A stretch of 64,000 nt of DNA from Lepeophtheirus salmonis (taxonomy: Eukaryota; Arthropoda; Copepoda; Siphonostomatoida; Caligidae). The notes under the pieces were generated by a model. That model was not told the origin of the DNA, did not search any database, and was given only the letters and a program-made list of their open reading frames with translations. Below are positions 1 through 13,320 of the stretch, piece after piece. A program made the position numbers and the translations under genes. Where the stretch lies: positions 49,587,671 through 49,651,670 of the forward strand of contig NC_052135.2 in assembly GCF_016086655.4 (NCBI RefSeq), in the 5' to 3' direction. Numbering within the stretch: position 1 is the stretch's first letter; every line of letters starts with the position of its first letter.

Positions 1-1270
1 TCAGGATTTGAGATTGAGCAAAAAATGAGCACCGTTCATTTTTTCATTTAGTTTTGAGCGGCAAAAATAACAAAAAATGAGGGAATAACGGAAAAAATCG
101 TTGAACGATGTTAATTTAGTCGTTTTGTTTCTTATTTTTTTATTGCTCTCTTTGACAGGTAAATAAAAAATGTCTTGTGTAAGATGATTACTATCCTGCC
201 AGTAAGTTATTTAAGTGAGATGCTCTAGTCCAAGGTCGAACTAGGGATTAACCTAAACATGCAATAACTTTTCTATAAATAATTTTTGAACCAGCTTTTA
301 TTTGATACAAATGGTTGTAGTAATATCCCGTGATTAGAATTTTTGAGGAAGGGGGAGAGACAAGGCGATTACGATTGTAAAATTAATGATGATTTAATCT
401 TTTGCTTGTCGTTTAATTATAAATTATATTATTGGATAATATAATTTACGGCTAAAAAATGAGTGCCTATACAAAAAAAAATTGTGTTTCAAAATGGTCT
501 CAAGATAGATTTGTTCATTTGACAAGTATCTTCTTAACCCTTAAAATTCATGATCCATTACATTTAAAAAATAATTCATCTTGTTTTTTTTATGCCTTTA
601 AACAAGTATAAATTTCGGGAATATGTTTGACCTTTGAAGAGTTCAAATTTAAAAAAATCATTTTGTTTTTCGTATTGCTTCACCAATTTTTTTTCTACAT
701 AAAATCAAACAATTTTGTGGTATACAGATAAATAAAGATCAGTTCTACCAGTTTGTCTTTTAAAATTATGCAAAAATACTTTAAAACTCAATGACAAATA
801 ATTGGAAGATAATTACTCAACGTCCTATATCTATATTCGTCTATTAAATCTAGATAGTATTAAATGTGTAGTAAATCATGTGGTATTATAAGGTTTTAAG
901 TAGTTTGACTCAATCCAAGAGGCCAACTACAGTTTTGTAACTTGAACCAATTGCCTTTAGTCCTTAAAGTACGGAGTACTGACGGGTTTGGACAATTTTG
1001 GCAATATGTGCTGGAACATTGGCATTCACAACTAGTTTTGTGTTGGTCTTTATGTAGGACTAGGGTACAATCCAGTTCAATACCACTTGTCGGTGGTACT
1101 TCATTGTCAAATGAGAGCAATATGTGAGAACTATGTCAAATAGGATGTGTAAAAATACTCTTTGATATATTAAAACAAAGGATTACAAAATGTCACTTGT
1201 AACTCTTTTGCTCCGGGGCACGATCTATAGTAACATGGTAATATTCCATTATAATTAAAACAGAAACCTA
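1..1270. other. AT-rich intergenic DNA, no gene seen
   Basis: No supportable gene or RNA is seen. The short ORFs around 896-1127 overlap on both strands, have no recognisable domain and look like chance. The region ends where a TIR-bearing repeat begins at 1271. Confidence 0.6.
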
Positions 1271-1589
1271 TAGGTAGTGTTGTGTTGGTCCTTGTTCAAT
1301 CGGTCTAGTACAGTCTTAAGACCGTTTCTATCGGTTCCTGGAATTTTTCCTAAAATTGTCCTTGGTTTATTAAGATAAATGAGATATGTATTCAATGCAT
1401 TGCACATATCTTAGAAAAAAGATCCCTGCTTCATTACTGATCATAATTAAAAACAAAATAATTAAAAAAAGAAACCCCTCCTCATGGACGTCGCCAAGGA
1501 TCAATTTTACATTCTTTAAGAACCGACACGTATTACTGGACTGAACCACGGCCCTCGGTCCAAAATAAGGACTGACACAACACTACCTA
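1271..1589. repeat. MITE-like element, family C copy 1
   Basis: The left end reads TAGGTAGTGTTGTGT and the right end (1575-1589) is its inverse complement, with partial similarity continuing inward (GTCCTT). The interior is non-coding. A second inverted end lies just outside: 1630-1645 is the exact 16-base inverse complement of 1275-1290, so the element may extend to 1645 or two copies may be joined. Related ends occur near 27360-27580, 52185-52290 and 55480-55625. Superfamily not assigned; the palindromic termini point to a non-autonomous DNA transposon. Confidence 0.6.
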
Positions 1590-2459
1590 ATGTACCAATC
1601 CTATGGTTGGAATGGACTGAATATAGTATGACCAACACAACACTATTCAGTACCTATGTTATATCCATGTTGGTCTCAAGGAACTCCAAATTAAGTCATG
1701 TATTCATTTTTGCTTTTTAGATAGCTGCTGGATTATAACTTATTGTATTATTTGTTTACTTTTAATGAGAGGCACATTCCATTGCAATTACGATTGAATA
1801 AAGGGAGATAACAAGGCATTTGACTTGTTTTGAGAGTAGCAAATGAAATTTGAGTAATTATGGTCATCATTTAGCCTACTTCTGCGGATATCATTTGATT
1901 TATAGTGTGTATAAAACTATTTTTTAACGAGGATAGTATGATTTTTGGAAGTGTTCAAATATTATTTTTATTTACTCTCATTTACTTTTGTATATAATAA
2001 ATTAACTTTTTTGGACATCTCACAAATATATAGGTTCCTATATACATCGATACGTATTCATAGTATATAGGTATAGAAAAAGAGAAATTAAAATCACGAC
2101 CTACAATTCCATATAAGTTGCGTATATATTTTTTATATTTTTCCATAAATATACATATTTTATTTGTTCAATGTGTATCGCTCCTTATTTAATTAACTAA
2201 AAATATAAAATAAAAACACTAATAATTACACTATCCAACAAAGCCACACTGTGATGAACACTAATACTGGATTTCATCCAAAAGATATATTTACAAGATG
2301 GATATCGTATTTGATCACTGTGGTATCTCATAATAAATTAACATTTTAACAATGTACAGGGTACATAAGTCAAATTTTCCACCCAGCAAAAATGAAATAA
2401 CTCCATTATTTTTTATTAAAAAAAAAGATATATTAGTCAGCACATATATGGTCGTATTA
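1590..2459. other. AT-rich intergenic DNA
   Basis: Apart from the extra family C end at 1630-1645, only AT-rich sequence is seen. No coding pattern, RNA gene or clear repeat was recognised. Confidence 0.5.
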
Positions 2460-3100
2460 TTTAATGTAGCTACCGTATGCATCAATAACTTCCTGGATAC
2501 GGGTTCAAAAACTTGCACAGGCTTATTTCATTTCAGTTGATCTTAGTTACTGAAGTGTTCCTTAATGGCGACTACCGAGGAATTTTTAGTGTTGTGGGTG
2601 GTTCTGTTGATAAAGTTCTCGAAATAATTTGACACAAAATAGTCAAGGGGTTTAAAATATGGCAAGTTGGAAGGCCAGTGGGTGAAAGAAACAAAGTCAT
2701 AACAATGGTATCTGAGCCATTCTTGAGAGTTCTTGGACTTGTGGGCTGGAACCAAGTCCTATTGCCAGACCTAGGGACTATCCTTATTCACAATGAGATC
2801 AACACTACCTTTAGTACCACTAGATATATCGATTTATTGATTTTGAGTCCATTCTTTAAGATCTGAGAGGGTATTATATTGCCGTCGATAAAGACATAGC
2901 CAAAGAAAAGGAATTTGTCTTTGTGCACGGTACGTTTTGAACTTCAGAGGTGGATAAAGTTCTAGCTTCATATCTTAATTTTATTCTTCTAAATATGAAC
3001 TATTTCAGATCTATACTCAGATTTAGCTTTTTTTCTTACAAATTAAAGCTTTTTTATCGAGTGACAGCGTGAAGTAGGTGCTAATCGTAGGTTTAATGAT
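2460..3100 (-). pseudogene. mariner-like transposase relic (C-terminal half)
   Basis: The minus strand carries the C-terminal half of a Tc1/mariner-type (DDE/DDD) transposase in broken frames. The best stretch (2755-2543) starts with PAHKSKNSQEWLRYHCYDF and continues with HWPSNLPYFKPLDYFV, the degenerate form of the family motif around the third catalytic aspartate (SPDLNPLDYFVW-like). It ends with NRTTHNTKNSSVVAIKEHFS, matching the usual helix after it. Upstream, around 2930-2780, another frame gives FGYVFIDGNIIPSQ and KINKSIYLVVLK, matching the usual MPPHFF...VNxxxYLxVL segment. Downstream, QVFEPVSRKLL near 2500 resembles the last conserved helix. Stops and frameshifts show it is dead. The N-terminal half was not found. 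Confidence 0.8.
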
Positions 3101-5109
3101 TTCAGATAGTTTGAAAATTTGCCAGGTTCTTTGAAAACCATGATGCAAGGCTGAAAAAAATCCGAAGTTTTTTTGGACAAAAAAACTTCACATGTATTTA
3201 TCTGTTGGATGAGAAGCTGCAGTCATATGCCATAGTTTTTCTGAAAACTACACACTAAACTATGAATACTGTCAAAAAAAAAAAAATTGCTACCAATTTT
3301 TATTCATCTGTATGACAAAACTTTATTATATTATTTATTCTTTATTATTAGTAGGATTCAAAATATGGTAATCCTAATGTTTCTAAAAGCTCAAATATCA
3401 ACTCCTGGCTTGTCTTCAGTGGTTCGATTATCCACGTCAAAGTTGGCATTGATTAAAATAATAGATACGGTGCAACTTGAATCCCTCATTGAACTTTAAC
3501 TTTTCGATTGTTTCATGACTTAGCAGGATGAAATTTGAACACAAACTAGAAAACAGAAGTATTTGTATAAAGTCAGTGTACACAAAACTTACTTAAGTAG
3601 AGAGTACTTTGGTTATTACTAATTACTAAATTTAACTTGTGAAGCATATAAGCATATATTTTGTACTCGTGCACAAATCATCCCTTTGTGACGTTTTTAA
3701 ATAAATTCTTTGAGATACCCAGCCCAAAAGTGTATAAAAGGATATGCTTAAAACAAATAAATCCAAATTGTTCATCATATGAAATATTTGAAATACTTTG
3801 TCAAGAAAGAGATTTCTTGTTAGTAGTGACACTTTATCCCCAAAATAAAAATGTAAATTCCATTTTATTGTCAATCATTAATGTGTTTACTTACTTTTTC
3901 CTAACCAGTGTTAGCCCTCGTTAAGTTGTTAAAAATTCCCAATAATAATTACATAGTTTAGAAAAACAGTCTAACCACCAACAATTTTAGGCTATTGAAT
4001 CTGGTCTTTTTGTGTGTATGAAAGGGTGCTATATAAATTAAAGGTAGTCGTAAGGGATGTCTTCTCTCTCTTTCTTTTTATTTCCTTCTCTTCCTGGGTA
4101 CCACTAATAAATTGACTTTTCTATAAAATTACTTAAAAACAGAGCTTAATCCTACAATTATTTTTATAGGTCCATCTAAAATTGACAGTCATATAGGTTA
4201 TTTGAATAGGTTTTATTGCTCTTTGAACTATAATTTGATATATTTTTACAATCTTTCAAACTGATTATTTTTAGAACTATAAGTCTCTAAAGAAATTTAT
4301 AAATTCATTTATTCAATAACATTATAAAGATATTATAAAATTGCTTTTAGAGTCTTTAAACATTTGCCTTTGAGACTATTCACATAATTTATATCTCGCT
4401 CCAAAAATATGGCCTCAAAAAATCCAAAAATTACCAAAAAATTTGATTGAACAAAAATAATACCATATTTTGAAATCAAATGATTTCATTCTACTAATAA
4501 GATTTGTATTTTTCGATCTCAGGACATTTTTGCTAATACATAGTTTTATTAACCCTCCGTTAGTGATCTATAATTTTATAATATATTAATTTTATATCCA
4601 GACTGGATATAAATGAAACACTAAAAATAATATGTATTCTATTACTTGATACGCAGTTGAAAGATCATAAAAATTATGTTAATGAAATTGTGTATTATTT
4701 TTTTAAATATTTCATCTATTTTGCAATATAGGAAAATTTAAATTAATATGCTTAAAATACTTGTATGAATATAAGACATCGAACAAAAACATATCCTTAT
4801 ACTTAAATTATCTTAACAATAAGAGTTTGCGAGGCTTCAAGAAGATATAATTTGAAATTCTTATTGTAAAATCTTAAATTTTTATGTACCCTTTTATAAA
4901 ATTTAATGAGAAAAGGATTACTTACTTCGAATTTTTGGAATCAAATTAGTACTCAATAGTTTTTGATGAAGTTGCGTGTATTATAAAACATAATAGCTAC
5001 AATATTATGATTTTGTAACTAATATAGTATGCCTCCGTCCTCATTTGGTCCAACTTTTAAACAAAGCAGTTAATTAAATTAACTAAACCTCAATTATAAG
5101 TATACTAAT
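3101..5109. other. AT-rich intergenic DNA
   Basis: No gene could be supported. The overlapping short ORFs at 3632-3924 on both strands lack any domain. The sequence is AT-rich with homopolymer runs. Confidence 0.5.
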
Positions 5110-5400
5110 ATATCCTAAAATTTCCCATGTACTTGCAAAATTCCAATACCTCCGGCCAAAACTTGTTTTATGGAATGGCAAGGCCTCCAAGTTGGATAAA
5201 ACCATTGCCACCGCTTCATAAAACATATTGACGCACTTCGAACGCTTAAAATCGAATGCCTGGCCCCTGAATTTATTGAGGTTTGTGAAGCGGCGTGATG
5301 GATCTTAATGACAATTTTACGCAGAGGCAATAAACTCCAAGGCAAATTACTGTGTACGTACTAAAAAATATTGGCGATAAAATGTAGATTCAAAGAAATA
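5110..5400 (+). pseudogene. possible Tc1-like transposase C-terminal remnant
   Basis: This patch is richer in GC than its surroundings. One plus-strand frame, interrupted by stops, reads MEWQGLQVG then KHIDALRTLKIECLAPEFI and EVCEAA, which roughly follows the last part of a Tc1-type transposase (EWPxxSPDLNPIENLW...I...PxEF...). The match is weak and read by eye. It could instead be an unrelated decayed repeat. Confidence 0.3.
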
Positions 5401-8400
5401 AAAATATTTTTTTTATTAATGTCGAGACTTATAATATCCCAACTCACTAACAGATAGTTCAATAAACAATAGATTAACAATCATAGTGAAGAATTGGTCA
5501 ACCATTTACTGATTTTCCTTTTTGAAAGAAAGGTTGAGAGATATAACAAAAATCACATACTGGCTATTAAAAAAAAAAAACAAAAAAAACACAACACATT
5601 ATTTTATTACTAACAGTTCTAAGATTACTGTTTCTAAATACATATTTTAAAATAATAATCCAAAGATTTACTGCCATGAAAAAACTCAAGAAATTCATTG
5701 ACTTCAACAGTTATTATCATCAATACTAAGATCAAAGGGCAATATTCTTTGACATTTTATTTCTAAAAAATCTTATTTTATTATTATCTAAAGGCTAGGT
5801 CATAACTTTAAAAATGCAAGAAGCAATGATATACGCTTATATAATTTATAAATAGGTATGTAGCAATAGGGTAACGACTTTTTTTCTATTTTTCTATTTA
5901 CTTTCCTGTAACATTAAGAGATAAAATTACAACTAAAATTAACATAAATTTATTTTTATTGATTTTAATATAATAAAAAAACACGCATATTTTAGATTAA
6001 AGATAATTAAAGTAACAAACACTTGGTATAATTTTGTAATACGTATTTTTCTGAATTTTTGTCCACGAAAAATATGTGGTCCATGAACACAAAAGCAAGC
6101 TAAAAACTTTTTTTTTAATTGTCTGTGAAGTTTAATTATATTCTTTGACAAATTATCGTCAATTTATATTAATCAATTATTGGTATTAATTCTTTGGATT
6201 TCTTCAAATTGAACTGAAGTCGCCCAAATTGATCGTCATTATAAGAAATCAAAATGATATTTTTTGACCGGGTATATGTATAAGAATATGAGGCTCTGTT
6301 TAAGTCTTTTACATCATACAAAGATTATAAGACATAACTAGAAGTCTGGTGTATCTGTACTCATCCCACAAGTTTGAGTACAAAACATGTAATTGAATCT
6401 CAAATAGCTCTATGGAATATTGGACTGAATTTTTATTTGAACGAAAATAATATATTACGATTTTTTCCTTTTCTTGATTTTGTTGACGCACCAAAGATTT
6501 ATTTTTAATTTGACAGTTTCAGATAAAATATTAGCCTGTGTTAATATTAGGGGATTCCTAACCGCGTTCGCCTTTAGTTCCTACTCATATGCAATGCGTA
6601 TATAGGCCTATTTGTTAGATAAATGCTTTTCAATAGGTGGATTGTGACCCCATAGTGGGATATAGGTCCAAAACGTTACAAAAATATCATATTCTCCTAC
6701 CTTTTCCTCCCAATCTTGAATATTTCAAAGGTTTTTATTAATAAAAGATTTTTACGGATCTTGTTTGTAATAAAAAAATCGTTCATATTCTATTATTTCC
6801 GATGAGTGTATAACCGTTCATTTGGATTTTGACAGGGTATAAGTATTTGTTTTTGATTTTGTATATATATGATTCATAGGTATTATATCATTCGTATCTT
6901 CAAAATTATATATTTATTCTAATAATATAAGTTTAAAACAATTTATGCGTGATACTTTGTTTACCAAATGAGTTAAATAGAAAGAATAATTTTACAAACT
7001 ACGTACGAATAATCTAACAATTATACAGAAATATGATATTGTAAAATAAACACTACCTTAAGGTACAAACATATGTTATAAGGGAATATTTTGACCCACA
7101 AAATTATTCGTAAGCGTGTATAAATTTTTGATTTTTTTAATAAAAATAAGGAAGAATTAAAGAAACATCATGGCGTAAGGGTAAACAAATTATGTATTGG
7201 AATGATGTCGTCTGTAAGGTTATGGTTTTAAGGATCAGCCTTGTTCTCGACATTAATATTTGAGTTTCTTGGTATTGAAATCCTAATGTTGTCCTCTCGA
7301 GTAGAGTGGCTTTTACTAAAACATTAGTTATCTGTGCTGTATCTCTAAACCTTTTCCCTACTATAAGGTATTTGAGAATTTGGTCTCGATTTGCACTAAT
7401 AAGTAAGTCAAATTATAATTCAATTTCAAACTCGAATCGGAAGTAAAAATGGGCTTTTATCAGTCCTTAATATGGAACTCCCTTTTATTAGTCTTTGAAA
7501 AAACTATCAATTTATAGAATGCCCACTGGAAAATAAAAACAAAAACATTTTTAGTAATAATATTATAAATTACCAATGGACTTAATTTAATAAAACTTTA
7601 GATATTTATATACTATAAAAGAAACTGCTCTTATTTTTTTTCAAATTAAGTTAATGAAAATTTTAACAAAATCAAATAATCTTTTCTGAAAAAAAATTGA
7701 TTCAAAAATATGAAACATTTATTAGTTACGTGTTTATCATTGTTCTTAATTCAGACCTAATTGAGGAATTATTATTCTTACGTGTTAAAATAAGATTGAC
7801 TTATAATGGTGTCACTATCTGATATCTATAATGACGTCATCCTTTCAAGATTGACTCGTACTCGAAGTTTAAGATTTTCATTTTCAATTTAGAATTAAAG
7901 TTAAAAAAATTTAACTTGATTAAGTTTTCAAGGTGTCATTTATTTCAAACAATAATTGATTATGTGTCGTTTATTTTTTATATGATTGGATTTTTAATTT
8001 TAATATTTAATCATAGAATCAGAGTATAAAAATCGGAATCAGTAGCAGTCTTCCTCGACTTTAAAAAGCCCCTCTCCCCGCTCGCCCTATTAGAATTTAA
8101 TTTAAAGGGTATTCCCTCTTATCTCTATTGCTACGCTGTTTTGCTCTTGATCACAATTCAGACTGGAGTCGTACATGAATCTAATTTAATTCCAACTTAG
8201 TAAAGTGAAAAGACTGACCATTCGACTATTAAACACTCGGGCGCAAATACTCAAGACTTTGAAAGTTTAAAAAAGTTCATAAATAGCTCTGACCGGAAGT
8301 ATATCTAATTAGTCATATAGTTTGAGACATTCGATACTTTTTATAGTATTTGTTCTAACAATAGAAATTATAAATTTTGTGTTGTTGTCAAGATAAATAT

Positions 8401-8480
8401 CAAAAAAACAAAATTATATTTTATTTTTGTTTTAAAATTGTAATATTAAAGTCTTGGTATAAAGTAAGGTTTGTTTGAAA
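5401..8480. other. AT-rich intergenic DNA
   Basis: No convincing ORF, RNA gene or complete repeat is seen. A short patch near 6550-6660 is less AT-rich but shows no coding frame. Confidence 0.5.
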
Positions 8481-8499
8481 CTCAGAGTTTGAAAACATA

Positions 8500-9170
8500 A
8501 GAGTAAAAGCTTAATGGTTCCGAACTTGGCTGCTGCATCCCTTCTCAACTCACTTTCCAGACCGAATTAGATAATAGTTTTTAAGTGATTTTCTTATCTT
8601 TACTTAAGATGTAGACAGCACAAGGAGGAATGATTTGTGAATCACAATTGACATCTTTGATATTCAGCCTATCATTAAAAAAAACAGAGCCCCATTATGT
8701 GCCTGGGCGTGACCCGACGGAAATGTCATGGACATTACTCTTTAAATGCAGGCGAAAAGGTCAACTCTTAGGTCTAATAGAATGTTCTTAACAACAAAAT
8801 GATCCCCTGGATGAATCAGGTTTCTTCAGGGAGACAAAATGCATTCCATCCGGACTCAGCCCTGTCCACACACCCAAGAGGACGTTGACATTGCTGCTGT
8901 CAATATTTCCAATTTTAGCCCCTGTCAAGTATGGCCGAAATCAGCTTCGACTTAATCCCCTGTGATTATTATTTGTAATGGTGTCTTATATTCAAGGTTT
9001 GTTCTAAGTCTCACAATAATGTGGACCCTCTAATGGGTAGTATTTTATAAGTTTGCAGCCAACTAAGGACAAGGATGAGGTTCTTCAGCTTGCTGAAGTT
9101 CAGGAACAAAATTGAAGAATACATGAAGATGGAAGATGGCACATTTATTATTTGTTCTTCTCTCTGCTTT
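8500..9170. other. GC-richer non-coding block upstream of the Ig gene
   Basis: This block stands out from the AT-rich surroundings, for example around 8690-8960. No long open frame or transposase motif was found. It lies 0.9-1.5 kb upstream of the start codon of the Ig-domain gene, so it may be regulatory DNA or an upstream non-coding exon. This is inference from position and composition only. Confidence 0.25.
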
Positions 9171-9559
9171 AATATTTAATTAAAAATAAAAATCGTATGA
9201 CAAACTCCACCCCCTTTTTTTATAATCTTATTTAAGTGGAGAAAAGTCTCAATTTATCTCGCCAACCCTACATATATGTTTAACATGTAAAATAAAGATT
9301 AAATTATTTTTTAAGGACATACAAATTTAACGTTAGAGATATTGGTTACAACATATTAATTACTTTCTGCTACCCAGCTAGAACTATTCATCTCCATCAG
9401 TCTAATAATATTCTATATATAATAGAAGAGGGGGAAACGAATTAATTAATGAAATCTATATTTAATTTCCTCTAATTATATATAATTATAGTTTTCAATT
9501 CTTCCTCATGATTTGATTTTTCCACCCTCTTTTCTTTTTTTTAAGCCCACAAAAAATTA

Positions 9560-10041
9560 AAAATTAAATATATCATCTTGTGCCATCCTTCTTACCAAGA
9601 GTTCATATCCCTTTTCTTATTATGCCCTCCGCTTACCAAATTCCACGCTCACGCACGCTTCACCTATGATGTTGCCACTCAGAACAGGACGGGTAGAAAG
9701 AAAACCCACAAGAAATCTAAACATCAGTGTTGAATAAGACTTCATTCGTGGCTGACGCATGTGGATCTATTATTAAATTATTTATATAAGGATATAATAT
9801 TATTACTACATTTATATACAACACATATTTTGGCATTTTTTCAATTTTTTTGCATAATGTGCTCAAGATATCTTACGCCTAGTTTTCGTAAAGGGTAAAG
9901 AAAGAAAAAAAATAAAAGAAGAAAAAATATTTAGTGTGTTTAAAAAAATCTTTACAATATCCAATACTGTGAATCTGACTCAAGGCGAATAATTTGTAGT
10001 GTTTTTTTAAAAAAAATAAATTCAACTTAGACGACAGGAAA
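9560..10041 (+). promoter_or_regulatory. likely promoter / 5' UTR region of the Ig-domain gene
   Basis: The last 0.5 kb before the start codon contains a less AT-rich patch (about 9600-9770) and a TCAGT at 9724-9728 that fits the arthropod initiator motif. The motif is short enough to occur by chance and no clear TATA box was placed. The transcription start is not determined, and an upstream 5' UTR intron cannot be excluded. Confidence 0.2.
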
Positions 10042-10081
10042 ATGAAGAAATATATCTATTTTCTACTAATTGTGTCTTTGG
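10042..10081 (+). CDS. Ig-domain gene, coding exon 1 (start codon and signal peptide)
   Basis: The exon encodes MKKYIYFLLIVSL plus the first base of a glycine codon, followed by the donor GTAAGA at 10082. It is preceded by AAA at the -3 to -1 positions, compatible with translation start in invertebrates. Two lysines and then a run of hydrophobic residues make a typical signal peptide n- and h-region. When joined to the next exon the protein continues GIISTGSVKI, which gives a plausible cleavage zone around residues 16-20. The exon is too short to stand out as an ORF and was found by working back from the Ig exon with matching phase 1. The weakest point is that the 19-kb intron could hide another start exon. 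Confidence 0.6.
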
Positions 10082-10814
10082 GTAAGATAAATTAAAATTT
10101 ATATGATATTACAATTTGTGTGTAAAAATAGAACCTATTTTGCTCTTTATAAATATTGAAGTTCAAAAAACTGACCTCGTTATTTTTTTTTGATTTGTAA
10201 AAATATATATAAGTCAACGTAACTACAAATATTTAAAAAAAATAATTGGTTGTTAACTAGTGATTATGAGTCATTTTTTTTTCCTAAAAACTTTGTAGTC
10301 CAAAGTAAATTATAAAGTTCTACTAAATGTACTTTAAAATGGAGATCAATATTTTTTTATCGAAGGAATTAAAAATTAATTTAGTTTTTTCACAGAAGAA
10401 AATTATAATTGTGACGAATAGTAACTAAAAATGTCATAATTTGCATAAACTTCTTTTGTTAGATTTATGGGGCTTAAACATTGTATATCGCAAATTTAGT
10501 TTAAAATACTCTTTATGCGTCTCTACTTACTTCATTTTCCATAGTGTTTTTTTTTTTGTAAAATAAATACATTTTACCAACTACAGCATGTAAAGAATTT
10601 AGTTCATGTGAGAATCTTCTCAAATCCTTGACATCAAATTTGTTCATATCCGCATTTTAATAATATATACAAAAAAAATACTTTTGGCATCATTGACTAC
10701 ATATGTTTTCTACAAGAAACACTAATTTATTGACATGTTTGTTTAGTCAAAACAAAAAAACTACTGAAATGAAGTGTATCAGTATAATATTTTAAGAATA
10801 GTTCTGAAAATATA

Positions 10815-11100
10815 TTTTGTGGGTTAACACAAAGATAATCTGGAACAAAAATCACGAAATTGCTTTTTAATTAAATGACACATAGTAAATCCAGCATAAT
10901 ATTTCACTGACATATTTCGGTCAGTAATTAGCTTTGTATTCAAATTATCTGGGATAAATTAAGATACCCAAGAATGTTAACTATACGTTCAAGCCTTTAT
11001 TTGATACATGATACTTTATTTAGCTACGATATGACTCATTTTAAATTATATCTAGCATATCTTTATTTTGCATGAGTTTTTGTTGCTTTAATCACTAAGT
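10815..11100 (+). repeat. Dispersed repeat family A, copy 1
   Basis: Family A is recognised by an ordered set of short landmarks: AATCTTGAACAAAAATCAAG, then CATATTTCGGTCAATTA, GCTTTGTATTC, GAGTTGAGATACCCAAGAAT and a tail TTTTGTGTTGATGGGCC. This copy has the middle landmarks (10845-11000) in diverged form. No protein is encoded. The family is probably a non-autonomous mobile element of about 0.5-0.7 kb. Confidence 0.55.
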
Positions 11101-12953
11101 CCAATTTTCAGTGCTACCAATGTATAAATCATAACAGTTATATAGATTGACGATAATTATTTGATGAAAAATACCATACTCAATTTTGCAAAGTAAAATC
11201 ATTCTTTGTTGGTTTTGTGTTAATGACACACATGTATACGATACCTAATGTATTTGATATTTTTTTAAGTTTTTTTAATTTATTTATATTCTACTAATAA
11301 AGCAAAGTATTAAATAAAAACGCATTCATTAAATGTTAAAGGCTTAATGTTCTATGGAGATTCATTGAATAGTTTTTCAACGCTAGCGTTATAGTTGTTT
11401 ATATATGTATACATTATGCAGAATTATATTAAATATTAAGGAGAAGAAAACAAGCGAAATAAGTTGGCAATGTTCAAGTAAAGCCTGCTTTTTATCATGG
11501 AAATAAAGGTGATTCATTTTGAAGCATGTATGTATTTATTAACAAGGCCTATAACAAAGTGTAATTTTTTGTTTAAATTCAATTTACAAATATAAATTTC
11601 CAGATATAGAATACTATTAAATGAAGACATTTTTACCTCTTTTTTCATTTGATTTTAATCCCCAATCTAATGTATGGTCAAAAGAGAGACTAATACTTTT
11701 TTTTGGCTCTGTAAGATGTTGTGTACAATGGCTGCAAGACAGTACCCCAGGTGTCTCCGCCATTTTATTGAGAAAAAGGGCTAACGCAGTTAAATTATGA
11801 GGTATTAGTCAAGGGAAAGACACTATTAAAGCTGTAAAAATTATTAATACATAATCTAATACAGATCATGGTTGGTGACGATCTTAATTTTGTAGATGCA
11901 GACCACCCTGATCGCTAACAATACTTTGTGAAATAAACCAATTAAATACACATATAAGTGCAAATTTTATTCAATCCATAGTGTTTGCTGACAAATGTAA
12001 CGAATTAAATATTGACGTTACTTATTTAAATTAACGAATTATACTTATATTTATATTCTAATTTGCATCATATATATTTAATATGATTTATTTGATAAAG
12101 TATCGTTTGCAAGAAGGAAACTTTATACAATTAATAATCCATATTTGACAAATATTATTAGAAAATATTCAATACCTTATGCTAAGTTAAACATGTTATG
12201 AAATCTTTGATTAAAAAAACTTTAATCTCCATTATCTCAAAATAATTATGTCTCAATTATTGCTCTTTTGCTCTGGACAGACAAACAAAATTTCTAAATC
12301 CCAATTAGCCTTTCAGAGTGAAACTTTACCCTCTTAATAGCTTATAATTAAATGAACTAGCCCATTTTTTTTTCAGTCGGCCAAGTTATTTAGTATTTTT
12401 TGAAGTATCCTCTCAGGCAACGAGTGTAAAATTTTAGTAGCCTGAGCAAAGAAGTACATAGCCCTAGCATGTTGCGCTTGGATTTTGTGTTCCCTGAAAC
12501 TCTAACAAAGTTAGATTTGTATGTCAGTCTTTGTTGATTAATATGAAAGGCTTGAATTAGATCCGTGTCATTAACATACATAACACATATTGTATCTCAT
12601 TTGGATATGTAGATATTATTTGACTAGACGTGGATATGAAAAATGCTTTTAACTAGAAGAAACCCTAGAAGAGTGTGAGGCTCAGTAGAAAAAAAACCAG
12701 TATGTTATTATTTCTCAAATCCGCTTAGCTTTTTTCGTCAAAAGTAACAACAACAAAAATACAAACTGCTCAGTCCGTTAACAAGAGATAGGGGAAAAAA
12801 TCATGTAATGAAATCCTTTTTTTTTTTAAAGTTGTTTTTTTGTACAATCATTCAAAATTATCACATGGCACATCATTCAATTTACTGTTTGATTTATATT
12901 TTGAGAACATTTGTCAATAAATGAAACTAATTTAGATAATTTTCTCAAAATGA

Positions 12954-13320
12954 CAACAGAGTGGGGACCCAAAAATTGCTGTAGTATTACTAAATAACAA
13001 ATTCAGAGAAATTAAGAAAAGACAACTCAATCCCAATTTGTGATACGTTTAAATATTATATTGAGTTATACTTTTATGCAATATGTACTCCTTCACAAGC
13101 AATAACAGCCTCCTCATACCAGTAAACAGATTGACAGTTCTTATCAATCAATGCCGTGTCCATGACATACTACGCAGTTATGAAGACAACTTGGATCGAA
13201 TCCTAACTTAGATGAGAGACTCCTCAAAATGTTAAGTTCAGAGGGTTGAGGTCAGGGCTACAGTGAGTCAGCCAAGAAGTAAGTTATCCCTTGCCTGACC
13301 ACATGATACAGGTTTAACTG
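12954..13320 (-). mobile_element. Deleted mariner-like element, family M copy 1 (truncated)
   Basis: It opens with the family M terminus ACAGAGTGGGGACCCAAAAA and then, read on the minus strand, gives fragments of the mariner C-terminus (around 13090-13230) comparable with the copy at 23110. It breaks off near 13320 without the N-terminal part or second terminus. Confidence 0.6.

Noticed and set aside
3632..3924. Overlapping ORFs of 80 and 87 codons on opposite strands
   Set aside because: Antiparallel frames over the same AT-rich bases, no domain, no composition change.
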